A DNA stretch of 64,000 nt from Chrysophaeum taylorii. Lineage: Eukaryota; Sar; Pelagophyceae; Pelagomonadales; Pelagomonadaceae. The position numbers were made by a program, and so were the translations under genes. The stretch covers positions 62,001 through 126,000 of the forward strand of contig JAQMWT010000427.1 in assembly GCA_029834535.1 (NCBI GenBank). The letters run 5' to 3'. Position 1 is the stretch's first letter. Every line of letters starts with the position of its first letter. The notes under the pieces were generated by a model. That model saw only the letters and a list, made by a program, of their open reading frames with translations. It was not told the DNA's origin and did not search any database. Positions 10,524 through 21,126 of this stretch are shown piece after piece.

Positions 10524-12677
10524 TTAGGGGGGAGGCATGGTGGCGCGTATTTCGCCGATCTGCTCGTTGAGGGTGTCGAGTTCGGTCGAGAGTGCGTCGG
10601 CGGCGTCGAAGTCGTCCCTTTCGACGGCCTCGTCAATTTGGCGGTTGAGGTCGGCCGCTCGCGCCTCAAGAGTTTCGAGTTCTTCCGACCGGTCTACTTC
10701 TTCCTCTACTTGTTGATCGTGTTGGGAAACAACGACGACGACGTCGTCGTCGTCGGCGTTCGCACCGTCGTCCGCGTCGTCGTCGTCGGGGGGGGGGTCG
10801 GCGTCGTCGTCGTCTGGGGGGTTGTTGCCGTCGACCTCGCGATCGGGCGGCCCCCCGTGATTGTTGGTAGGCGTTTCGAGCTGCTGTATGTCGAGGAGAG
10901 GTTCGTCGTCGGTCTCGTCGTAGGCGTGGAGGTTCCGGTCTCTGCAGAGATCGTCGGCGCGCGCCGAGAGGTTCGAGAGCTCGACGCGCGCGAGGGACGC
11001 GGCGGCGGCGGCGAGTTTCGAGGTTTTGGCGGCCCGGGCGAAGGTATTCTGGACTCCCTTGAGTTCCCTGGCCTCGGCGCGCAGCTGTCGGAGGGTCTCG
11101 ACGTCGGCGTCGCGCTCGCGGTCTTTGAGCTCAGATTTGGCTCGGGCGTGGGCTTCGGAAAGGCGATCCGCGTCCGCTCGCGCCAAAGCTACGGGCTCGG
11201 CGAGGCCCTCGAGGCGCGCGTCGATGTCAGCGCGCGTCTTGACGAGGGCCTTGGCCTCTTTTGCGAGAGCGCCCGCCTCCTTGTATTGGCGAGCGGCCGC
11301 GGCGGTCTTCTTGGCGGCTTCGAGCTGGGGGAGCTTGTCGTCGGTCTTAGCTCGATCGTCGCGGAGGCGCGTCCTCTCCGCCTCGAGGTCGGCAAGTTTC
11401 GAATTCGCGTCGTGAGAGGCCTCCTCGGCTTCGGCGACGGCAACGCGGAGCGCCTCGAGCTCGGAATCGAGCGCGTCAGGACCACCGGGGGTTTCGCCGT
11501 TGGCGCGCCAGATGCGCGACGCTGCCATCTGGTCGGCGACGACGAGCTCGAGACGAGCCTCGTCGGCGACTTTCGCGCGGCTCGAGGCAAGCGCGTCGGC
11601 CTCGACGGCGGCCTCCTCGATGGCTTCCTTTTCCTTGTCTAGAGCGGCGAGCTCGGCGTCGCAGTCGGCCGCCGACGCCTTGACCATCGCGTCGCGCTGC
11701 TCGAGGCGTTGGAGCTGTCTCTCGAACTTGGCGCGCGCGGCGGCTATTTTCGCGTCGGTCTCGCCGAGCTCGGCTTGGAGGGCGTCGCGCTCGGCCGTCG
11801 CGGAGGCGAGGCGCATCTTGAGCTCGTCGAGCTCGGCGTCCTTCTTGGCCTTGTCGCGCGCGAGCTCCTCGCGCCTCGCCGCGTCGCCCGCCGTCTGGGC
11901 TTCGATCAGGCGTTCCATGCGCTCGAATTCCTCGGCGACGTGCGCGGCGTCGCGCTCGACGTGAGCGCGCTCCATCGAGAGCCTTTCCGCCTCGGCCGAA
12001 ACGCGTCGAGCGGCCGCGTCTCTTCTCGCGCGCGCGTCGCGCGTCGCCGACTTGAGCGCGTCCCTCTGCGCCGCCTCGAAGGCGCGCAGCCAGTGCGCCA
12101 CGTCCTCGGCCGCGCGCCGCCTGTCGCCGCGCCTCGACCCCATCTCGCGCTCGGCGCGGTCGACCTCGAGCGCGAGGTCCCTGAGCGCGGCCGCGCGCAA
12201 GGCCATCTCCTGCTTGACGCGGTCCACGGCCGTCGTCAGCTCGTCGGCGCGCTCGTACTCCTCCGCCTCGGCCAACCTCTCCTGCTCGCGCACCTTTTCC
12301 CGGAGCTCGGCTTCGAACTGGGCCTGTTCCTCGCCGAGCGCCGCCTTCTCGCGACCGACTTCGGCCGCGCGCCGCTCGTGTTCCGATAGCCGGAAGCACA
12401 GGTCGGTCGTCCCCGACACGAACGCCTCGATCTTCTCGGACAACTCCGCCTCGGGGCTCTTCTCCTCCTCCTTCACCTCCTCTTCCGCCGCGGGGGGGGG
12501 CCGCGGCGGCGGCGGCGGCGGCGGCGGCGGGGGCGGCTGCTCCTCGGGGGCCGGCGCCTCCGCCTCCTCGGCAGCCGGCTCTTCGGCCGGCGCGGGCTCC
12601 GCGGCAGCGACCGGCGCCGGCTCCTTGTGAGCCTTGCTGTGCTTGGGCCCGAACATGCGCTGCAGCATCCCCTTCTT

Positions 12678-12708
<31 letters not shown>

Positions 12709-13316
12709 GGCTTCTTCTCGGAAGCGCCGTAGTCAGGCACCTCGAGTGCCGCCGGCGCAGGGTCCTCGTCCGCTGGGGCTGGCGCCGGCGACACCTCGGA
12801 TACCGATACCTCGGGGGGGGCGGCCGGATCCGCTGCCGGTTCGGGGGTCGCTGCCGGTTCTTCGGGGGGGGCGGCCGGTTCCTCCGCCGCGTCCTCCGGG
12901 GCCTCGGTGGCCGCGGCGCCCCAGACCTCGGCCTCGGTCGGCCCCGAAGACGTCCGTTCGACGGCTGGCGCCTCGATTGGAGACGCCGCGTCGTCGTCGT
13001 CGCGCGCGTATCCAACCCGCGTCTTCGCCCGCCGCTTCTTCACGATCTGTCGCTTCCCCTGGATCGGGGTCGAGGTCGGCTCGCTGCTTAGCGAGGCCAC
13101 GAGGTCGGGCACGGGCGGCGCCACCTCCACGGCCGGCATCGCGTCGAGGTCCAGCAGCGACTTCTCCGCGACCGCAGGAGGGCTGCTCGCGTTGTTGTTG
13201 TTCAAGAAGCTGAACGCCGACGACACGCTCTCAGCCGGCGCGGGCGCCTCGGAGGACGACGAGGCCGCCTTCTTCGGTGGCGCGCCCGTTGTTTTCAAGT
13301 CGAGCCCGTCGAACAT
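10524..13316 (-). CDS. UVR-motif coiled-coil protein with Pro/Ala/acidic N-terminal half
   Basis: A 930-residue single-exon gene. The N-terminus MFDGLDLK, a SAFSFLNNNN stretch and SLLDLD look like short hydrophobic adaptor-binding peptides. Residues about 100-290 are low complexity (Ala/Pro/Glu, a Ser run, a Pro run). From about 300 to 800 the protein is a long charged coiled coil. At least three UVR-like helical hairpins are visible: AEEYERADELTTAVDRV, ARQYKEAGALAKEAKAL and, at the C-terminus, RDDFDAADALSTELDTL. UVR motifs mediate protein-protein contact in UvrB/UvrC, Clp adaptors and some eukaryotic proteins. An acidic Asp tract separates the coil from the last UVR motif. The function is not known; a scaffold or trafficking role is speculation. 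The Asp, Pro and Ser runs are encoded by trinucleotide repeats. Confidence 0.75.
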
Positions 13317-13430
13317 TGTGGTGGTGGTGCACGCGCCGACGACGGCGGGTGCTTCGCTTCGCCGGAGCGCAATGGATGCTAGCCCTAGTGGTGGGGCTCA
13401 AACCCCTCTTCGAATAAAACATTCGACCCT

Positions 13431-15079
13431 CTATAGCAATAGCTGCGCCTCGAAGCGGTGTTCTAGGGCGCGGTACAAGTGGACGTCGAGGCGCATCCAT
13501 CGCAAGAGGCGCGTCTCGTTCCGCAGCGTTGGCGCCGGGGGTCGTTCGGCCGCGGCGCGGTCGAGCCTCGCCTGCAATCGGCGCGCGACGCCGGGTCGTC
13601 TCGCGAACCTCGCCGCAATCAGCGCCGAGCCTGCGAGAAGATGGCTACGTGAAAAAATCGCGGACGGACTTGGACTTACTCTCCGCGTGTCTCGAGGGCA
13701 GGAGCACGAGGGCGACCTCGGTTGGGAGACGGTGGACGACGTCGAGGAGGTCCTGCGATCGCGAGGTCAGACGATCGATCGATCGATCGGTCGCGTACCG
13801 CCCAGTTTGCCTCGCCGAGGCGGCGGACGCGGTCGGCGCGCAGCGGGGCCCTTTCCGGGCCGGGGGGTGCGAAGCGGAGGTCGTGGGGCCAGAGGGGGAT
13901 CAAAAAGTCGAGGGCGGTCGCGCCGCGAGCTGCCAGGGTCTTTGCTGCCCGCGCTCCTTCTCGAAGGAAGCGGTGCCACGGGTCTTCCGCGAGCAGAACG
14001 ATCGCGCAGGACGGGCAGGCGTCGAAAGGCGAGGCCTCGTCGTCCGCCGCGAACAAGTCGAGGAGGGCGACGCGTTGGGTCGCGAGGTCGAAGTTTGTTC
14101 TGTTCGCTTTAGGCCGGGGCCTCGGAAGCTCGTGGGAGTGGATGACGTGGCACTTGCGCTCCTGGGCGCGCAGGGCGTAGTCGAGGACTTTTCGGGAGTG
14201 CTTGCGGAGGCGATCCGCGAGAATTTTCCTCGCGAGGCTCGGAATCGAGCCGCCGCAGCGCATCGGAAAGCTCGCGAATCTCGCGTGGCCGCGGCAGTTG
14301 AATTCACTGTTCAAGGCCGCCCAGCGCGTCGCCTGGAGGCTCATCGCGGCGCGCAGGGGGGGCTGGTCCATGGGATTTTGGATAGATGATATTTCTCGCG
14401 ATTCGCGCCAATAAACCCGACTCCACTCTAGAAGCGTCGGCCGGGCGTTGCTCGAGAAGGCGAAGACCCCCGAGTTTGGCTCGGGCGGTGGACCCTCGAT
14501 CCCGTAGAGGCTCTTGAGGATTGCGGCGTGGTGGACATTTGGCGCCGGAACAAACGCCACGTCAGTCTCTTCGACCGCCCGGAACGCGGGGGCCAGCGAG
14601 CCGCACGCGGCCGTGTCGGCGTCGAGAAACACAGAGAACTCGAAAATCCGCGACGCCGCGAGCAACGCAGCGATCTTGGCCGATCGCAGGATCCGGACGT
14701 GGTGCCACGACGCCTCCTTCGACGTCCTAATTCTTTCTTTTCTCGGAGTGAACGCGTCGAACTCGGGCACGGTTCCGAAATCCAGGCCGTGGCCGTCGAG
14801 CGAAACGACGCGGTCGAACCAGAACGAATCGCCTCTCGCTTCAACCCAGGGTCGTACGAACTCGAAGCCTTGGTCGTTTGTCGCGAGCAACTTGCCCGCG
14901 TCCTCGTCCTCGATCGACAGGCACGAAGCCGAGGCCTTTCGTATCGTCGCGGGCCCGATCGCCGCATAGACCACGCCGAACCTCCGCGACCGCAGCGCGT
15001 CGTGGAGCGTTCGGATCTCGTTGGTCACCACAGACGCGAAGAAATCGGCTGCTGTTGCTGCTGCTGCCTCTAACGGCAT
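13431..15079 (-). CDS. DXD-type glycosyltransferase (GT8-like fold), three exons
   Basis: Three exons by frame: 15079-13799, 13752-13680 and 13630-13431, joined by GT-AG introns of 46 and 49 nt. They give 517 residues, with both junctions restoring a coding frame and total length divisible by three. The catalytic part (residues about 15-300) shows a nucleotide-sugar transferase pattern: EFSVFLDADTAACGSL with the metal-binding DXD, PNSGVFAF, and NPMDQPPL. The C-terminal third (FLIPLWPHDLRF..., VALVLLPSRHAES..., RLLRWMRLDVHLYRALE) is not recognised. I start at the Met at 15079. The longer frame to 15166 adds a Trp run made only by reading a (CCA)n repeat. Likely a Golgi or ER glycosyltransferase; donor and acceptor unknown. 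Confidence 0.8.
13631..13679 (-). other. intron 2 of the DXD glycosyltransferase (49 nt)
   Basis: Donor GTAAGT, acceptor TCTCGCAG, phase 1. It joins LLPSRHAES to SALIAARF; unspliced, the frame meets a TAG within the intron. Confidence 0.85.
13753..13798 (-). other. intron 1 of the DXD glycosyltransferase (46 nt)
   Basis: Donor GTACGC, acceptor GATCGCAG, phase 0. Removing it joins ...EANWA to DLLDVVHRLP and avoids the GATC-repeat frame that would otherwise be read. Confidence 0.8.
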
Positions 15080-15108
15080 TTTTTTTTTTTTCCTAAGGCA
15101 CCACCACC

Positions 15109-15123
15109 ACCACCACCACCACC
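15109..15123. repeat. (CCA)n microsatellite upstream of the glycosyltransferase
   Basis: A short CCA run about 30 bp upstream of the minus-strand start at 15079, next to a T11 homopolymer. On the minus strand it reads as a tryptophan run, a reason to reject the longer ORF. Confidence 0.9.
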
Positions 15124-15338
15124 AAGTGTGACCCAACAAAAAACACGCTGGCCTCCCTGGCAACACCCGTCCAACTGCTCCGCCGTCTTCAACAACAATA
15201 ATAATAAACGAGGCTACGGCGGCTCAACTCCGCCAGAGTTCTTTCTGTTGGCTGAGCAAAAACATTATTAGCATGTATGTGGCACCTCCCTAACAACCAA
15301 CGGCAATTTTTGGCTCTAACGAACGGACGGCCCCAAAG

Positions 15339-16166
15339 ATGTTCGCCCGTCGCGGTGTCCTCCAGCGAGTTGCTAGGCGGTACCTCAATCTCCACGAGTA
15401 CCAGTCCGCGGCCATCATGGCGTCCAAGGGCGTGAACGTGCCGCTGGGAATCCCGGCGACGTCGGTCGCGGAAGCCGTCGCCGCCGCCGAGTCTATAGGC
15501 GACGCCGAGGTCGTCGTCAAGAGCCAGATTCTCGCCGGGGGTCGCGGGCTCGGGACCTTCACTAACGGGTTCAAGGGGGGGGTGCACGTCGTACCCGCCT
15601 CGAAGACCGAGGAATATGCCAAGCAGATGCTGGGGGAGACATTGGTGACGAAGCAGACGGGACCCGCCGGGAAACCGGTACATACGCTCCTCGTGGCAAA
15701 AAAAATGAATCTCGTCAACGAAATGTACTTTGCAATTTTGCTGGACCGGGCCTTCGGCGGGCCCGTCGTCATCGCGTGCTCGGAGGGTGGGACATCGATC
15801 GAAGACCTCGCAGAGGAAAAACCCGATTTAATCGTTAAGGTCCCGGTCGACCCGTCGATCGGGATGACCGACGACGACGCCGCCAAGATTGTGGCGGGGC
15901 TCAAGGTAACCGGGGACTCCCTCGCGGCCCAGGCCCAGGTGAAGGCCCTCTACGACGTCTTTACCTCGTGCGACTGCACGATGGTCGAGGTCAACCCGCT
16001 CGCCGAAGACGACGAGGGAAAGCTCGTCGCGGCAGACGCGAAGATTGGCTTCGACGACAACGCGAGCTTCCGCCAGAAGGAGATCTTCGAACAGCGCGAC
16101 ACCTCCCAAGAGGACCCCCGCGACGTCGCCGCGGAGGAGTGGGACCTCAACTATATCGGCCTCGAC

Positions 16167-16199
<33 letters not shown>

Positions 16200-16574
16200 T
16201 TGGCTATGGCCACGATGGACATCATCCAGATGCACGGCGGCAAACCTGCCAACTTTCTCGATGTCGGCGGCAGCGCCTCCGAGGACCAGGTCGAGGCCGC
16301 CTTCAAGATCATCACGTCGGACCCCAACGTCAAGGCCCTCCTCGTCAACATTTTTGGCGGCATCATGAAATGCGACGTCATCGCCAACGGCATCGTCAAC
16401 GCCGTCAAAAAGGTCGGCCTCACCATCCCTCTCGTTGTTCGTCTCGAAGGAACCAACGTCGAGATTGGCAAGGACATTCTCAACAAATCCGGCTTCAACA
16501 TCACGGCCGCCAACGACCTCGACGACGCCGCTGTCAAGGCCGTCGCCGCTATTTCCTCTGCTGCTGCGACCTAA
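15339..16574 (+). CDS. SUCLA2: succinyl-CoA ligase (ADP/GDP-forming) beta subunit, mitochondrial
   Basis: A 411-residue intact gene. The first 15 residues ([15 protein letters not shown]) are a typical mitochondrial presequence, directly followed by the mature start LNLHEYQS. The ATP-grasp domain follows: [53 protein letters not shown], and the metal-binding [10 protein letters not shown]. The ligase CoA-binding domain has [38 protein letters not shown] and [13 protein letters not shown]. It catalyses succinyl-CoA to succinate with substrate-level ATP/GTP formation in the TCA cycle, as a heterodimer with the alpha subunit, which is not in this window. I cannot decide ADP versus GDP specificity, so the symbol is provisional. 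It ends 106 bp before the dihydrouridine synthase start. Confidence 0.95.
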
Positions 16575-16680
16575 CGAGGGAGGGGTTCCGTTGTTGTTGT
16601 TCTTAAAACGAAATGCACCACCCTCTTTAGGAGGAAGAGAGATTGAATTAATAGAGTTGTCGATGTTGTTGTTGTCGATG

Positions 16681-17742
16681 ATGGCGTGGTGGTCCCAGCG
16701 TCTCGGCGCGCCGCGGAGCGTGCTCGCGCCCATGGTGGACCAATCCGAGCTCGCGTTCCGCGAGCTGTGCCGGCGGTACGGTGTCGAGCTGTGCTACACG
16801 CCGATGGTACACGCGGGCATTGCGAGCGGCGACCCGGGGTACGTGCGGCGGATGTTTCCGCGCGAGGACTCGGGGCCCGTTATCGCGCAGCTCGCGGCGA
16901 ACGACCCGCGGAAGGCAGTGGCCACGGCGCGGCAGATCGCGGACCTGTCGCGCGTCGACGCCTACGATCTCAACCTCGGGTGTCCTCAAAAAATAGCTCG
17001 CAAAGGCCATTACGGAGCCTTTCTCCTCGAGAACGACATCGACGCCGCCTGCGCCGTCGTGGCGAGCCTCGCGGCCCTGGGGGTCGTCACCTGCAAGGTC
17101 CGGTTACTCGGAAGCCTCGAGGCGAGCGTCCGATCGTACCGGAAACTCGTGGCTTCGGGTGCTGCCGCGCTCTGCGTTCACGGCCGCACGCGCCATCAGA
17201 ACAAGCAGCTCTCGGGCCCCGCCGACTGGGAGGCCATTCGCGCAGTGCGTTCCGAGTTCCCAGAGGTACCTTTCATCGCGAACGGCGGGGTCTCGTGCCT
17301 CGACGACGCGACTAATCTCAGGTTAACGACCGCCGCCGACGCCGTCATGGCCGCCGAAGCCCTCCTCGACAATCCGGCCCTCTTTTCCTCGCACCAGCCC
17401 ACGCAACGACACCTCGCGCGCGAGTATTTGGACCTTGCCCTCGCGTGCGACGCGCGGCCCGGAGACGCCAAAGGCCACCTCTTCAAGCTCCTCCACGGCT
17501 CTTTGGCCGAGTTCACCGACGTCCGCACGGCCCTCGCCCTCGCCACCTCCTTTCGGGACTTTGAGGCTCTCTTGGACCGCCTCGACCGCCTCGACCCTGA
17601 CCACCGATTTGACGCGTGCCATACGCCCTCCGGCGTCCGAGTCCCGGCGCGCTCCTGGTATTGGCGCCATCGGCGAGAAGGGGACTCCTCTCTCGCACCG
17701 ACGATGCGTGACGAAGAGAAGAGGGAAATGTTGAAAATATAA
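16681..17742 (+). CDS. DUS1: tRNA-dihydrouridine synthase, Dus1 type
   Basis: About 353 residues. The family start pattern VLAPMVDQSELAFREL is followed by CYTPMVHA. The catalytic-Cys region is DLNLGCPQKIARKGHYGAFL, the flavin-phosphate ligands include CKVRLL and HGRTRHQNK, and IANGGVSC and ADAVMAAEALLDNPALF follow. Dus1 enzymes are FMN-dependent reductases that make dihydrouridine at positions 16/17 of the tRNA D-loop. Three in-frame ATGs compete (16663, 16678, 16681); I use 16681 because it has G at +4 and the extra residues are non-conserved. The C-terminus (PARSWYWRHRREG...) is short and lacks any zinc-finger extension. It is the same direction as the upstream succinyl-CoA ligase gene. Confidence 0.92.
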   Translation: MAWWSQRLGAPRSVLAPMVDQSELAFRELCRRYGVELCYTPMVHAGIASGDPGYVRRMFPREDSGPVIAQLAANDPRKAVATARQIADLSRVDAYDLNLGCPQKIARKGHYGAFLLENDIDAACAVVASLAALGVVTCKVRLLGSLEASVRSYRKLVASGAAALCVHGRTRHQNKQLSGPADWEAIRAVRSEFPEVPFIANGGVSCLDDATNLRLTTAADAVMAAEALLDNPALFSSHQPTQRHLAREYLDLALACDARPGDAKGHLFKLLHGSLAEFTDVRTALALATSFRDFEALLDRLDRLDPDHRFDACHTPSGVRVPARSWYWRHRREGDSSLAPTMRDEEKREMLKI

Positions 17743-17949
17743 CACGCACGAAGGACCTTGTTAATTGTGGTGTCGTCGTCGACGGGAATTGGCGTCGTCG
17801 TCGTCGTCGTCGTCGCTTTGACGACGACGACGACAGAGACACGTGCTCCTTATGAGTAGCGGAGCCCGCGGTGTCCTTTTCCCCTTCCTTTTTCCGAAAC
17901 TTGGTGGTGATTCAGGCGATCGATGGATACGGCAAAGTCTTCGTTTTCG

Positions 17950-17972
17950 GGGATGGATGGATGGATGGATGG
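17950..17972. repeat. (GGAT)n microsatellite
   Basis: About five GGAT units between the convergent dihydrouridine synthase and scramblase genes. The rest of this 250-bp gap contains GTC/GAC trinucleotide runs and no gene. Confidence 0.9.
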
Positions 17973-17994
17973 GCTTCCTTCAGGTAGATTCCTT

Positions 17995-19131
17995 CTAGGC
18001 CGCGGCGTCTTCGGCGGCTGGGGGCTTGCCGTTGCCCAAAGGAATGCAGCACTCACACGGCATGAGGCAGCCGTAGCAGAAGCAAAGGCAGCAGGTGAAG
18101 ACGCACTGCTTGCGACCCTGGTCGTAGCGGCACATGCCCTGGTCTATCTCGAAGAACATGTAGTCGAGGAGGAGCGAGGTCGCCAGCGCCTGGACGCGCG
18201 TGTCGGGGGCCGTGGTGGTCGCCATCGAGATCCTGTAGTTGTCCGAGTCCGTGCAGACGGCCTTGAAGAACTCCCAGCAGGACCGGGGGAGGAGGTGGAC
18301 GATGGAGACGTCGTCCGCGCCGCTGTTATAGTTAAACTCCGAAGTGCAGCAGAGTTCCGAGCATCCCCCAAAGCACATGGGGCCCGTTGTCGTCCCCGTC
18401 GGCACGGCACCCTCGCCCGCGGGAATGAAGTCCAACTTGGGCGTGCAGCCGTGCGGTTTGCAGCACTGCTTTGGCTGCGAGATGACGGCGACCGGGTTCG
18501 GGTTTTTGAGCGAACCGGCGACGCCGTCGACGCGGCCCTCGTGAATCGTCACTTCCTCGGTGCAAATGTTCGAGCAGCTCCAGCACCCCAAGCATGGCTT
18601 GTGTGAGAAGCAGCACTTGTGGCACTCGCACCCCTTCCTTTCCAGGGTCAACAGCACCCTTTCCGGATCGTAGTACGGAGACACGTGGACCAGAAGCGCG
18701 TGGTGCGGTTTGCAGAACACTCGATCGCAGCACTGGGAACTTTCCTTGGCGAGCAACACGCGCGGCCCGTCCTTGCCTTCTAACTTGATGTCGAAGATAT
18801 TCTGTTGCTCGCAGCATCCGCCGGAAATCGTTTCCCACAGCAGCACCCTCTGGTTCACCTCGATCACGCTCGACGCTCCCAACAAAGATCCCACAGCCCC
18901 GAAACCCGTCATCTCCAAGGGCTGGGTCGGGACTACAACTTGGATCACCTGCCCGGCTTTGACCCCGGCCGGGACCGCGACTTGCACTTGTCCGTACCCT
19001 GGCGCCTCGATGGGAAAAGCTTGGCCCACCTTGGCGCCATCGGGGACCGTCACAGCGACAGGTTGGGCTAGGATGGCGCCACCGACTGGGGCCGCCTCTG
19101 TCGACCTTTCCGCCACTCGAGCCTCGGACAT
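17995..19131 (-). CDS. phospholipid scramblase family protein
   Basis: A 378-residue single-exon gene. The N-terminal 70 residues carry two related beta-strand repeats, VTVPDGAKVGQAFPI and VAVPAGVKAGQVIQV, a module I associate with protist proteins but cannot name. Residues about 85-360 resemble the scramblase barrel: SVIEVNQRVLLWE, EQQNIFDIKLEG, RVLLTLERKGCECHKCC, a Cys-rich CLGCWSCSNIC, and a C-terminal hydrophobic, Cys-rich segment (VFTCCLCFCYGCLMPCECC) suited to membrane attachment or palmitoylation. Scramblases move phospholipids between leaflets in a Ca-dependent way; activity here is inferred only. The gene is convergent with the Dus1 gene. Confidence 0.8.
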   Translation of the reverse strand: MSEARVAERSTEAAPVGGAILAQPVAVTVPDGAKVGQAFPIEAPGYGQVQVAVPAGVKAGQVIQVVVPTQPLEMTGFGAVGSLLGASSVIEVNQRVLLWETISGGCCEQQNIFDIKLEGKDGPRVLLAKESSQCCDRVFCKPHHALLVHVSPYYDPERVLLTLERKGCECHKCCFSHKPCLGCWSCSNICTEEVTIHEGRVDGVAGSLKNPNPVAVISQPKQCCKPHGCTPKLDFIPAGEGAVPTGTTTGPMCFGGCSELCCTSEFNYNSGADDVSIVHLLPRSCWEFFKAVCTDSDNYRISMATTTAPDTRVQALATSLLLDYMFFEIDQGMCRYDQGRKQCVFTCCLCFCYGCLMPCECCIPLGNGKPPAAEDAAA

Positions 19132-19950
19132 CGACCCCTATACGTTTAGCGCACGCAAATTTTTAGTACACGAACTTTATTGAATTCAAGCTGCTACGTG
19201 GTGTCAAGACACTTACGCACTTCCATTCCCGCTGGGACCGTTCAGCGGATATTGCTCTGATTGATGCTCTGTCTGGGAGTCTGGGACCCTAACGACTTGC
19301 GTTGGTTGGTTGGTTCGTTCAATGGCCATCATTGACATCATCGCTAGCCGCATTGTGCTCTTGAATGGTGTCGACGTCGACCGCAGGTGGTCTGCGCCGG
19401 CGTGAACGAGTGGCACGTGAGAAACAAAAATAAATAAACTTGTGCGAGCTCCAACACTTTTCCATAGATGATGGCAGTTTGGGTTAGCGCGGTTGGGTAG
19501 AACGCGACGGTTGTTCGTGGACCAACACGTTCGCGGCCTGCGACGCTTTTGCACGACCTCTCACTAGACCGCGCGCAGTGGCGGTCCGCCATTAACGAGT
19601 CCTCGTCCCTCGCCTCTATCCCAACCGTGTGATTTTCCTGTGTGATACTGGACCGGCTCCTGCCGGTCCGGCCTGGCTCCCATGCTCGGGAGAGGTCTGA
19701 AGCTGGTTAGTTAGTTAGTTAGTTAGCCAAGATGATAAAGGTATGTCGTTTGAGCGGCTTTGCAGTTTCCGGCCTGATTTCAGCGACGGTGAATTAATGG
19801 CGGATCTTTTCTCGCGCGCGGTTCATGGTGGGCCTCGTGTGGTCGGATTTCTATACGAGATCATGAGAAAGGAAGGTGGTGTCAATTCTTTAGAAAACCG
19901 GATTCGAGGAGTGGAAACTCGGAGCACAACGCATGATCACGCGTGGTGGG
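19132..19950. other. repeat-bearing intergenic interval
   Basis: It lies between the scramblase start and the 3' end of the fucosyltransferase-like gene. It holds the first copy of a dispersed repeat (19182-19475) and a (GTTA)n run at 19706-19726. No gene was recognised; the frames on both strands are short or antisense to the next gene. Confidence 0.7.
19182..19475 (+). repeat. dispersed repeat R1, copy A
   Basis: It shares long near-identical stretches with 21667-22041 in the same orientation. Examples are GATATTGCTCTGATTGATG, TTCAATGGCCATCATTG and GGTGTCGACGTCG followed by GCAGGTGGTCTGCGCCGGCG. Copy A lacks about 110 nt present near the end of copy B, but both end with a CACTTTTCCA-type match. 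The repeat ends near the scramblase promoter. Confidence 0.9.
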
Positions 19951-21126
19951 TTAAGGAGAAATCGGGATACGGCATTGGAAATTGGGTGCGAGAAACTCCG
20001 AGTCTGCGTTCCGTGGAGAACGGTGGACGTGAACGCTATAGGCGAATGTATTGCCGGGTGTGTGTTTTCCCTTGGAAACTGTATATTCGCAGTTGGAAAT
20101 AAAGAAGTCGGTCTCGGTGAGCGCGTAAAAGTCAACGAGCATCTTCCGTGCCCCCGCTTGCTCTGTCGCGGTACTGTTTGCTGGTCGACCTGTGTGTACG
20201 GCGTGACCCTCTGTTGCGATGACTGAGGTCACACCGTGGCCGAGATGACTGAGCCAAAAGTCCTTATCAACTTGCGTGTCCGAGGCGACGAACGCAACGA
20301 TTGAATTTTCCGCGGCCGGTGATGCTCGGCGTATGCAAGCAATGACACCACTGTTGTTGAGGGCATGTGCGAGACCCAGTTCATTCATGCAACCGCGGCG
20401 CGAGACGCGCAGATCGATGCTAAGCGCGCGATGGCCCTTATAACCCTGATAGGATGCCATGGCTCTGTCGGTACTGCGGAGGTGGATTCCGATTGATAGG
20501 CCTGCTCTGCGGATCTCGTACAAATAGGGCGCGGCGTAAGCTCTCACAGCATCGCCCGGACGGAAGAGCGCCTCGCTCGCACAAGCCAGCACGTCGGGGT
20601 ATGACGTTCCGTAAAACGCAGCCAAGGAACGCTGTAGCTCACTCTGAAGGCTCGTCGGATTCGAATTCGACGAAGGAAAGCGCAGGGCGATGTCTTTGTC
20701 GGCGGGTGCCGACTCGAGAGACTGTACACCCCTTTCGCGTTGCCGCATCGCTGCGCATGGTCCAGACATATTCCACACCAGCACTGAGTCAAGGAAGCCA
20801 AACGTGCGGGAGTGGCTGGCATCGTAGCAGACTGTTCGATTTAATGCGTGCGCGGCAAGGACGGCGTGCAGCATAGTGTTTCGCTCGTTTCCCCACCCTG
20901 CTCCGCCCACACGAACGAGCACGACACCGCCAATGTCGGGCCGTTGCTCCATCGTCCGTTCCAAGTGCACCGTGAACCTCGCACATATTTCTCGGTTCGC
21001 GCGCTCCACCGTAAATAAGCCGTCATCCATCAAATGCGACTTGACGACACCTCCTTCGACCACAAAGTTATTATCCCGCGCGTCAAACCCTCTCACGATG
21101 GACATAACTGCCCACAAGCGCAACAT
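19951..21126 (-). CDS. fucosyltransferase-like glycosyltransferase
   Basis: A 391-residue single-exon gene. The N-terminus MLRLWAVMSIV is a weak signal-anchor candidate. The GT-B fucosyltransferase pattern appears in the C-terminal half: SIGIHLRSTD (the basic GDP-binding HxRxxD-type motif), AFVASDTQVDKDFW, and LVDFYALTETDFFISNCEYTVSK, which resembles the conserved acceptor/GDP-binding end of alpha-1,6/alpha-1,2-fucosyltransferase and protein O-fucosyltransferase folds. Upstream, VLVRVGGAGWGNERNTML resembles the N-terminal glycine-rich strand of the same fold. Family level is inferred; exact linkage is not. It is flanked by two copies of a dispersed repeat and is head-to-head with a sulfotransferase gene about 1 kb away, so fucan sulfation is an attractive context. 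Confidence 0.65.
   Translation of the reverse strand: MLRLWAVMSIVRGFDARDNNFVVEGGVVKSHLMDDGLFTVERANREICARFTVHLERTMEQRPDIGGVVLVRVGGAGWGNERNTMLHAVLAAHALNRTVCYDASHSRTFGFLDSVLVWNMSGPCAAMRQRERGVQSLESAPADKDIALRFPSSNSNPTSLQSELQRSLAAFYGTSYPDVLACASEALFRPGDAVRAYAAPYLYEIRRAGLSIGIHLRSTDRAMASYQGYKGHRALSIDLRVSRRGCMNELGLAHALNNSGVIACIRRASPAAENSIVAFVASDTQVDKDFWLSHLGHGVTSVIATEGHAVHTGRPANSTATEQAGARKMLVDFYALTETDFFISNCEYTVSKGKHTPGNTFAYSVHVHRSPRNADSEFLAPNFQCRIPISP

Noticed and set aside
15080-15166. N-terminal extension of the DXD glycosyltransferase including a tryptophan run.
   Set aside because: The Trp run is a reading of a (CCA)n microsatellite; the downstream Met at 15079 is a normal start.
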